Part shown: positions 57,441 to 64,000 of the stretch, one piece after another
Position numbering within the stretch: position 1 is the first letter of the stretch
Layout of the letters: every line of letters starts with the position of its first letter
Assembly: GCA_963725895.1 (NCBI GenBank)
Contig: CAVSAJ010000001.1
Span: 2,294,001 to 2,358,000 of the forward strand
Reading direction: 5' to 3'
Source of the DNA: Bog-473 sp963725895
GTDB lineage: Bacteria > Actinomycetota > Acidimicrobiia > Acidimicrobiales > RAAP-2
Length of the DNA stretch: 64,000 bases
Notes under the pieces: generated by a model
Seen by the model: only the letters and a program-made list of their open reading frames with translations
Told to the model about the DNA's origin: nothing
Databases searched by the model: none
Program-made: the position numbers and the translations under genes

Positions 57441-58295
57441 GTGCGTGTGGGCACGCAACGGTGCGTGGCTCTCGGGGTGATCACGTGCCTCACCATGCTC
57501 GTGCTCCCTGGTGCCGCTTCGGCTGCCGTGGCCTCGGTGCACGGTCCGACGAGTCAGATCAAGATCCTCCAGACACCAGACGGCCCGGTGATCACCAACG
57601 GCGCGGGCATGACGCTCTACGTCTTCGTCGACGACCTGCTGACGAGCGCCCCGAGCGCCTGCGTCGGGGACTGCCATAACGACTGGCCCCCGGCCTTCGC
57701 CCGTGGCCATGTCCGCGTGGCTCCCGGAATCACGGGGCGTATCGGAACGGTTGATCGCTTCGGACAAGGGCGGCAGCTGACCATGGACGGGCGCCCCCTC
57801 TACACCTTTTCCGGGGACACGCCAGGCGAGCTCCGCGGGAATGGGATCGGCAACGTCTGGTGGGCCATGACGCCAAGCGGGCTGTCGGCCACCTCCTACC
57901 GGGCCGTCCTCTCCACGTACGGCAACCCCGGGCCGACCACGCTCACGGTGGTCAAGACCGGCTATGGCCCAGTCGTGGCGAACGACCGGGGGCAGGTCCT
58001 CTACGGATACGGCGACGACACGCCCACCACGAGCGCGTGCAACGCCGTGTGGTGCCTGGTCGACTGGCCACCGCTTCAGGTCGCCGGTACGCCGACCGCT
58101 GCCGCGTCGATCACCGCACCGATCGTCGTGATCGACGGTGCTGGCGGGACGCGGCAGGTCACGCTGGCCGGCCACCCGCTCTACACGTTCGCCGGTGACC
58201 TACACCCCGGCGATACCCGCGGCCAGGGGATCGGGTCGGATTGGCACCTCATTTCCCCTACAGGGAACGTCGTGGAGGGCCATGCCGCGGGCTGA
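57441..58295 (+). CDS. Secreted-repeat protein (Lipoprotein_15/COG4315 type)
   Basis: 284 residues. A signal peptide (LGVITCLTMLVLPGAASAAV) is followed by paired repeats, each with a GMTLYVFVDD or GQVLYGYGDD strand, a CVGDCHNDWPP or CNAVWCLVDWPP motif with two cysteines, and a PLYTFSGDTPGELRGNGIGN or PLYTFAGDLHPGDTRGQGIG loop; this is the PF03640 pattern. The GTG at 57441 is preceded by AAGGGC; earlier in-frame codons overlap the operator. The function of the family is unknown; the copper context is suggestive. The stop overlaps the SCO1 start. Confidence 0.85.
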   Translation: MRVGTQRCVALGVITCLTMLVLPGAASAAVASVHGPTSQIKILQTPDGPVITNGAGMTLYVFVDDLLTSAPSACVGDCHNDWPPAFARGHVRVAPGITGRIGTVDRFGQGRQLTMDGRPLYTFSGDTPGELRGNGIGNVWWAMTPSGLSATSYRAVLSTYGNPGPTTLTVVKTGYGPVVANDRGQVLYGYGDDTPTTSACNAVWCLVDWPPLQVAGTPTAAASITAPIVVIDGAGGTRQVTLAGHPLYTFAGDLHPGDTRGQGIGSDWHLISPTGNVVEGHAAG

Positions 58296-58989
58296 GGCGC
58301 GTTGCGCCCGCAGGCGGCCGAGGGCAACTGCCCTGGTGCTCGGCCTCACGGCTGTTGGCCTGTGTCTGGGCGCGTGTGCGGGTCCGAGCGCGGGGAGCAA
58401 CGGCAACGCCACGGTGTCCCAGGTCGGCGGGCCACCCGAGACCAGCGCGACGTACCCCGGCGCCCTGCTCTTCCCCAAGGCCTACCCGAAACCGGATGTG
58501 ACGCTGACGGACACCTCTGGGGCTCCTTACAACCTCACCACCGATACCCAAGGCCGGCTGACTCTGGTGTACTTCGGCTACACCCACTGCCCCGATCTCT
58601 GCCCACTGAACATGTACACCGCTGCCACCGCGATCGGGGACCTGCCGGCGTCCGACCGTGCACGCGTCACGGTGGTCTTCGTCACGACCGACCCCGATCG
58701 CGACACACCAAGCGTGATCCGCACATGGCTGAACCACTTCGACGACGAGTTCGTCGGACTCACCGGGACGATCACCCAGATCCGCCAGGCCGAAGAGACG
58801 ACCGGCCTTCCCCTTTCGTTCGCCGAGCACACCGTCGAGGCGGGGGCGAGCTACACGGTCGTCCACGCCGGCTACATCCTCGTGTACACGCACGACGGCC
58901 TCGCGCATTTGGAGTTCCCCGCCGAGATCACCCCGTCCCAGGAGTCCCACGACCTCGCCACCTTGCTCACGCACGGATGGCAGGCCTGA
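58282..58989 (+). CDS. SCO1/SenC-family copper chaperone (lipoprotein)
   Basis: 235 residues. Signal and lipobox-like LGLTAVGLCLGACAGPS. The thioredoxin-fold metal site is FGYTHCPDLCPLNMY (C-x3-C), with the third ligand His in TVVHAGYILVYTHDG. SCO1 supplies copper to the CuA site of cytochrome oxidase; it may also act in thiol chemistry. It overlaps the upstream gene by 14 bp and lies 37 bp before the Met-rich membrane protein. Confidence 0.93.
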   Translation: MPRAEARCARRRPRATALVLGLTAVGLCLGACAGPSAGSNGNATVSQVGGPPETSATYPGALLFPKAYPKPDVTLTDTSGAPYNLTTDTQGRLTLVYFGYTHCPDLCPLNMYTAATAIGDLPASDRARVTVVFVTTDPDRDTPSVIRTWLNHFDDEFVGLTGTITQIRQAEETTGLPLSFAEHTVEAGASYTVVHAGYILVYTHDGLAHLEFPAEITPSQESHDLATLLTHGWQA

Positions 58990-59026
58990 CCCATTCGACC
59001 AGCGAGAACGCGAGCGCGGAGGACCG

Positions 59027-61110
59027 ATGACAGATGACCTGACCACACCGCCAGACGTCGACGACGCCGCGGACGAGGACGGCGACGACCTCGACGCCGA
59101 TTCGTTCGGCGACACAGGTTTCGACCCGCCACCCCCCCAGCGGGTCCCGACCCCGATCGGCACTCAGCGCGGCGCTGCAGATCGTCCTTGGAGTGTTCTG
59201 GATCCTCGACGCCGCCTTGCAGTACCAGCCCTTCATGTTCGGCAACCAGTTCGTGCCCACCTACATCACGGGCAACGCGTCAGGGCAACCCGAACCGGTG
59301 AGCTGGCTCATCACAACGGCCGGGCACTTCATCTCCCCCGACGTGGCGGTGTGGAACGCGCTCTTCGCGACCGTGCAGGTCCTCATCGGCGTCGGGCTTT
59401 TGTACCGGCCGACCGTGCGACCCGCCCTCGTCACTTCCTTCTTCTGGGCGTTCGGGGTGTGGTTCTTCGGCGAGGGCATGGGCATGCTGCTCACAGGATC
59501 GGCCAGCGCTCTCACCGGCGCACCGGGTTCGGTCCTCCTCTACGGCCTGCTCGGGATCATGGCGTGGCCTCGCCGCACCCGGCCCGGCGACCGCGCCGAG
59601 TCCGGCGGCATCGCCTCGTCGGCTGCCGCAAAAGGCGTCGGCGGAGCCGTCACACCGCTCGCCGTCTGGTCGGGCTTCTGGCTGCTCGCCGCGGTGTTGT
59701 TCGTCCTACCGGCCAACCGCGCCACCACCTCGGTCTCCGGCGCCATCACCGGCATGGCTGCAAACGAGCCGACCTGGTACGCCCGCTTCCTCACCGATGT
59801 CGGCAACTGGTTCGGCGCCGCTGGCGTGCAGCAGACATGGGTCCTCGCGGTGCTGTCGGTGATCGTCGCTCTCGGGCCGCTCGTCTTCCGCCGCTTCGAG
59901 GCTTTCCTGGCCCTTGGCGCGGTACTCGCGATCCTCTTCTGGGTGACGGGTCAGGGCCTGGGAGGAATCCTGACCGGCTCGGGCACCGACCCCAACAGCG
60001 CGCCGCTGGTCGTGATCCTCGCCTTTGCGATGGTGCCCACGGTGATGGCCGACCGCTCGTCGTGGTCACCTCCCCTCGCGGCATTGCTCCGCCGGCGTCC
60101 CTACCTGACCGGCGCCGGGGTCGTCGGTGCCCTCTGCGCGCTCCTCCTCGCCGCCACCTATCCAGCGGCGGCCCAGACGGGCGGCTCCATGGCGGGGATG
60201 TCGGGGATGTCGATGTCGGGCTCGGCGAGCTCGTCGGGGTCGTCGGGCTCGTCCGGATCGAGCATGTCGATGAGCGGCATGGAGAGCGCGACGGAGACGG
60301 CCAGCAACGCGCACTGCAGCGCGGACAACAACGGGGCGCCGCGCGGCGGCCTCGACCTCACCGACTCACCCGTCATGGCCATGGGAACGGGCAAGGGCAG
60401 CACAATGAACATGAACGGTGCCGACGCGAGCGCAGCCGCGGGCCTCAACATGACCAAGTCGAACTGGTCCTACACCGGACCCGCCCTGCCCGCCGCCGAG
60501 GCGAACACGCTGCTCATCGACGGCGCCAACGGCCCCTCCGACATCCACATGGCGGCATCGGGCTGCGCGTCCGAGCCGACGTTCTCTCAGGAGATCAACG
60601 CCTTCGGGTACGTCCAGGCCACGAGCGAGGCCGTGGCCCCATACGCCACCGTGGCCAGCGCGGAGGCGGCCGGGTACGAGCCGGTGTCACCGCTCAGCTA
60701 CCCGGTCACCTACTTCGTCAACCCGCAGATCGTTGCCGCCAACGAGGCCGCGTCCGCGGACGCTCGACCCCCGAGCCGTGGACGGCCTGGTGTATGCGCA
60801 GGTCCCATCGGGACAGGAGGTGCTCGCTGCTGCGTTGTACCTGCTGCCGAGCTCAGTCACGAAGGCGCCCACGCCCTACGGAGCACTCGTGCAGTGGCAT
60901 CAGCGGACCGATGTGTGCGGCCCCGCCACGCCGACGGGCGCCAGCCCGCTCCAGATCAGCGGGGTGACGCCTTGTGCCGCCGGCACGGTCCAGCGGACGA
61001 CGCCATACATGACCATGGTGTGGCAGGTGCCCGTCGCCGGCGGCCCACTCGCCATTCAGCCACCCGACGTTCAGATCGTCGAGGCGGCCGTCATGACGAC
61101 CTCGGGGTGA
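59027..61110 (+). CDS. Met-rich polytopic membrane protein, two apparent frameshifts
   Basis: About 694 residues when joined. Acidic start (DDVDDAADEDGDD-type), then a shift in the C7 run at 59132-59138; about six to eight membrane helices (IVLGVFWILDAALQY, VSFFWAFGVWFFGEGMGMLL-like); a Met/Ser linker with GGSMAGMSGMSMSG and SMSMSGMESA; then an extracytoplasmic domain with methionines (KGSTMNMNGADA), and after a second shift near 60755 the closing GALVQWHQRTDVCGPATPTG. Met-rich motifs bind Cu(I). It is the last gene of the operator-3 operon. I do not recognise a named family; a copper carrier or periplasmic copper protein is inferred. Confidence 0.7.
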
Positions 61111-61283
61111 GGACGGTCGAACTCACCCGGAAGTAATCGGAAGTTCGAAAGCGGCTCTTGACTTGCCATTGCGTAAGCGTTGTCGACGACGTCTGGCAAC
61201 GACTACGACGAGCTCGCACGCGGTCCCCGCGGGTGCTGCCCATGTCGGCGCGGTCGCCGGTTGGTTACCGGCTTTGAGGGGTC
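61111..61283. other. Convergent gap after the copper island
   Basis: 173 bp between the Met-rich gene and the small membrane protein, convergent. No hairpin or gene stands out. Confidence 0.4.
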
Positions 61284-61394
61284 TTAGCCGATCTTGTTGA
61301 ACTGCTCCGGTCCAACCCGGACGGCGACGGCGATGACAATGAGGGCGAAAGCGCATGCAGCTATCACGGTGATCAGGCTGGCTGTGGAACTCAC
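61284..61394 (-). CDS. 36-residue single-span membrane protein
   Basis: An ORF from GTG at 61394 to TAA at 61284, with a strong ribosome-binding site (GCAGGAGGAAGAACC before the start). The product is one hydrophobic helix (SLITVIAACAFALIVIAVAV) followed by RVGPEQFNKIG. The spacing and orientation place it last in the operon with the APC permease, like the small subunits of some amino-acid importers, although no family match can be claimed. Confidence 0.65.
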   Translation of the reverse strand: MSSTASLITVIAACAFALIVIAVAVRVGPEQFNKIG

Positions 61395-61651
61395 GGTTCT
61401 TCCTCCTGCGTAGCTGGCGCACGGCGCAGGAACGCTGGCGTTTCCGCGACGACATTGGACTGAAGGGCGTGGCGGGTTGTGGAAGATGTTCGCCGTCCGG
61501 TAACGGGGGACATCACATGGTCACCTGCCGGCACCCGAACACCTTGGTGCTGGTCTAAGGACCCCTCGTCGGCAGGCGACCCATTGGTCGGTTGCCCTCT
61601 GCTGGCGGGTCGTCCCTCTCCTCCCTTGAGACCCGCTGCCGCATGCATGCG
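61395..61651. other. Intergenic region between the permease and the small membrane protein
   Basis: 257 bp. An 85-codon minus-strand frame (61391-61648) crosses it but has no protein-like texture. I see no RNA gene or clear hairpin. Confidence 0.4.
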
Positions 61652-63130
61652 TTAGGCCATGGCGGGCTGCGGTGAACCCTCCGGGATCTCGATGCTGTCT
61701 CCCTCGATGAGCTCGGGTGCCCGCTCCAGGTCCACCTCGATATCGGCCAGGATGCCCGGCCGCCGGCGGTTCACGATGAAGAGCCATCCGGCCCCGACGG
61801 CCATCCACCCCAAGAAGATGTAGGGGAAGAGGTTCACCGGCCACGCCGGTTGGGGATAGAAACTGCCGATAGTCGGCACCATCAGACACAGGACAGCGAC
61901 ACAGGCCAGGACTACGTTGCGCCCGCTCAACTCTCCCAGCTTCTTGAGGTAGACCGGCGCCGCCACGGTGATGAGGTAGTAGGCCACCAGGAAGCCGAAA
62001 GCCGCCAAGGTGCCGGCGTCTCCGAACGCGGTCAGGGGGTTGGTGAAGATCATTAGGAACGCCGGCAGGGCGAAGATCATCGCGATGTAGACGGTCACCG
62101 CCACATGCGGCGTGCGGTTCGTGGCGTGCGCCCTGCCCAGGTGTCCCGAGAAGATGCCATGGCGGGCCATGGGGTACATGATCCGCGAGCCCGCATTGAG
62201 ACACGAGAGCGAAAGGGAGAAGAAGCTCACCATGGCGCCGATGGAGACCGGAATCCTGAACCAGCTCACCCCGTAGGCCTGGGCCAAGAAGTTGAGCGGG
62301 GCCGAGGTCCAGGCGGCACCGTAGTTCGACGTGCCCGCCACTTCCACGTAGGCCATGAAGACCATGAACGATCCCGTGATGAGAAGACTGGCGATGACGG
62401 CCCGGGGCAGGTTGCGTCGCGGGTTCTTGGCCTCCGCTCCCATCGTTGTCGCCGCCTCAAAGCCGACCAGGGAGAAGATGCAGGCGACGACGGCCAGGCC
62501 CATGCCTCGCACGTTCACGCCACCGAGGGAGAGCTGCTTGGTGTCCACGGAGAAGCCGTGTTTGAACAGGATCACGAAAGCAAGGGCGGTGATGCAGGCG
62601 ACCGAGGCCGCCTCGAAGACCATCGTGAGGATGGATGAGACCCGGATGTCCTTGTAGGCGATCACCCAGCAGGCGACGGCGCTGATGGCGAAAAAGATGA
62701 TTGGATGCACCGACCCGTGGTACCCGAGCGCGGAGAGTAACTGCGCGCAGAACACGGCGAAGCCGCACAATCCGGCCACGGCGATGAAGTAGTAGGCCCA
62801 GATGAGCGTCCAGCCGGAGAACACGCCGGTGCTCGGACCGAGCCCCTTGGCCGTGTAGGCGTACATGGAGCCGGCGAAAGCCGACCGCTTGGCGAACTGG
62901 TTGAGGCAGAACACGACGAAGAGCAGCATGACCGTGCCGAAGGCGTAAGCCAGCCACGTCCCCTGGCCCGCGCTGGCGAAAGCCAGCGGGATGATCAGCA
63001 CCGCCGTCATGGTGGGAGAAATAACAGCAAGCGACTGGGCGAACAGCGACGGCAGCCCCAGCGCGTTCGTCCGCAAACCGTGCATCTTCTTCATCGCCGA
63101 GGCGTCCCTCGTTCCCGCAGTCGCTGTCAT
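61652..63130 (-). CDS. APC-family amino-acid permease
   Basis: 492 residues with 12 predicted helices. The ligand-binding unwound region of helix 1 is LFAQSLAVISPTMTAVLIIP, and IFSLVGFEAATTMGAEAKNPRRNLPRA is the hallmark helix 6 and loop of the family. AAG GAG (AAGGAG) 5 bases before the ATG supports the start at 63130. The substrate is unknown. It lies 57 bp downstream of the M24 peptidase and upstream of the 36-residue protein, suggesting an uptake-and-cleavage unit. Confidence 0.9.
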   Translation of the reverse strand: MTATAGTRDASAMKKMHGLRTNALGLPSLFAQSLAVISPTMTAVLIIPLAFASAGQGTWLAYAFGTVMLLFVVFCLNQFAKRSAFAGSMYAYTAKGLGPSTGVFSGWTLIWAYYFIAVAGLCGFAVFCAQLLSALGYHGSVHPIIFFAISAVACWVIAYKDIRVSSILTMVFEAASVACITALAFVILFKHGFSVDTKQLSLGGVNVRGMGLAVVACIFSLVGFEAATTMGAEAKNPRRNLPRAVIASLLITGSFMVFMAYVEVAGTSNYGAAWTSAPLNFLAQAYGVSWFRIPVSIGAMVSFFSLSLSCLNAGSRIMYPMARHGIFSGHLGRAHATNRTPHVAVTVYIAMIFALPAFLMIFTNPLTAFGDAGTLAAFGFLVAYYLITVAAPVYLKKLGELSGRNVVLACVAVLCLMVPTIGSFYPQPAWPVNLFPYIFLGWMAVGAGWLFIVNRRRPGILADIEVDLERAPELIEGDSIEIPEGSPQPAMA

Positions 63131-63187
63131 CTTTGCTCCTTGTGTGTTGGTCCTCGAAACGGATGGGTCGTTGTCGATCGGCCGAGC

Positions 63188-63874
63188 TCAGGCCGGGAAC
63201 GACTGGTCCTCGAGCAAGAGGTCCTCGTAGAAGGCGCCGAACGTCCGCTCGGGGTGTGCAATGGCGATCTCGAGCACCCACAAGTTCGGGTTGGGGCGGA
63301 ACGTGACCTCGGCGAGCGGCCCGTCGTAGTGGGCCGAGTGGGGATAGTCCGAGAGCCGGTGGCCCGAGAGGTCCATGTTCAGCTTCCAGCCGTAGCCCGC
63401 GGCGACTTCGATGGCGTGGTCGTAGAGCTCCTTGCCGGTGATGCGCTCGGCGAACCACGTCTCGCGCACTTCGTCCCAGATCTGACGCACCTCCTTCTTG
63501 GCCCGGAGATGTTCGAGGTCGTCACCGAGCACGAACGTGTCGCCAGCATCGCCCTCGGTGTCGCCGTGGATGGGTCCGATATCGACGAAGAAGATGTCGT
63601 TCTCGCCCAGCACCACCGCGGGCTCGGATCGCTCCATGAAGTCTTTCGTCGTGTTCGTGCCGCACCGAACGATGATGTGGTGCCAGCCCCGGCGCATCCC
63701 CATCCCCTTGAGAATGTCGCGGGCGATGGCCTTCGCCTCTTCCTCAGCCATGCCGGGCTGAACCTGGTCGGCAATCAGGTGCACGGCCTTTCGAGTGCGG
63801 CCTCGGACGTCCATGAGGCGGTCAAGGGAGAACTGCTCCCCCGTCGCCTCGAGTTCGGCGATGGTCATCGTCAC
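63188..63874 (-). CDS. M24-family metallopeptidase (aminopeptidase P/creatinase fold)
   Basis: 228 residues, the catalytic pita-bread domain without the N-terminal domain of aminopeptidase P. Metal ligands: first Asp in NDIFFVDIGPIHG, second Asp in GDTEGDAGDTFVLGD, the His in NMDLSGHRLSDYPH, and the Glu in LWVLEIAIAHP. GGAGGAG placed 8 bases before GTG at 63874 decides the start over the ATG at 63868. Members cut Xaa-Pro bonds or creatine-type substrates. With the adjacent APC permease it may process an imported dipeptide or related compound. Confidence 0.85.
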   Translation of the reverse strand: MTMTIAELEATGEQFSLDRLMDVRGRTRKAVHLIADQVQPGMAEEEAKAIARDILKGMGMRRGWHHIIVRCGTNTTKDFMERSEPAVVLGENDIFFVDIGPIHGDTEGDAGDTFVLGDDLEHLRAKKEVRQIWDEVRETWFAERITGKELYDHAIEVAAGYGWKLNMDLSGHRLSDYPHSAHYDGPLAEVTFRPNPNLWVLEIAIAHPERTFGAFYEDLLLEDQSFPA

Positions 63875-63899
63875 AGTGGGTCTCCTCCTGCTCGGGGGG

Positions 63900-64000
63900 T
63901 CAGTGGTCGGTGATGGATGCGCTGAAGAGGGGATGGTTGCGGAAGTCGTTCGGCGCGTCGGCCGCCACGACGAGGACCTCAGCGAGCCCGCCCTCGGCGC
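63900..64000 (-). CDS. 3' end of an unidentified gene cut off by window edge
   Basis: The last 33 residues only, ending EVLVVAADAPNDFRNHPLFS then ASITDH and TGA at 63900. The M24 peptidase starts 26 bp after this stop on the same strand. Too little sequence to assign a family. Confidence 0.6.
   Translation of the reverse strand, partial: AEGGLAEVLVVAADAPNDFRNHPLFSASITDH

Noticed and set aside
61391..61648. 85-codon minus-strand frame between permease and small membrane protein
   Set aside because: Charged random-looking sequence overlapping the ribosome-binding site of the 36-residue protein.

Overview
The window is high-GC bacterial DNA with short intergenic gaps, frequent GTG starts and actinobacterial markers: mycothiol glycosyltransferase MshA, YbjN next to mshA, an NDMA-dependent alcohol dehydrogenase, VKOR, DUF5134, MMPL and PGRS-like proteins. 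The best reading is an actinomycetote, possibly of the class Acidimicrobiia or a related uncultured lineage; the class is inference.

Layout. 1-4.6 kb: housekeeping genes (SAM hydroxide adenosyltransferase fragment, proC, YbjN, mshA, XRE regulator, superoxide dismutase, DksA-type zinc finger). 4.7-9.99 kb: a multidomain PP2C signalling phosphatase, a class V aminotransferase and a beta-propeller lipoprotein. 9.99-11.16 kb: an IS630-type element sitting in the lipoprotein stop codon. 11.2-21.4 kb: two divergent citrate synthases with different sensory N-termini, alcohol dehydrogenase, alpha/beta hydrolase, catalase, GHMP kinase, PilZ protein and MsrA. 21.4-32.9 kb: accessory genes (sulfatase, small proteins, VOC protein, a glycine-rich beta-helix surface protein, a secreted repeat protein, methyltransferase, Nudix hydrolase, two paralogous membrane-anchored proteins and a winged-helix protein). 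33.1-37.6 kb: a MoxR-DUF58-transglutaminase operon. 37.7-44.4 kb: TetR regulator and a branched-chain-amino-acid-type ABC importer whose two permeases and one ATPase are a single polypeptide. 44.4-50.4 kb: CocE-like hydrolase and MMPL transporter, bounded by two copies of a 39-bp direct repeat, the right copy lying beside a 3' remnant of tRNA-Lys. 50.4-61.1 kb: a copper and periplasmic redox island. 61.2-64 kb: a small membrane protein, an APC permease, an M24 metallopeptidase and a gene running off the edge.

The most interesting system is the copper island. A BlaI/CopY-type repressor and an M56 (BlaR1-like) membrane protease are encoded together with no beta-lactamase. A 17-bp inverted repeat, TACTACG-N3-CGTAGTA, lies before the repressor gene, between the PCuAC chaperone and the copper ATPase CopA, and before a secreted-repeat/SCO1/Met-rich membrane protein operon. 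This suggests a protease-relieved copper regulon.

Caution: at least ten genes carry apparent single-base frameshifts, many in G or C runs. This looks more like consensus error in an assembly than gene decay, so broken genes below are annotated as one locus each with the shift positions given.
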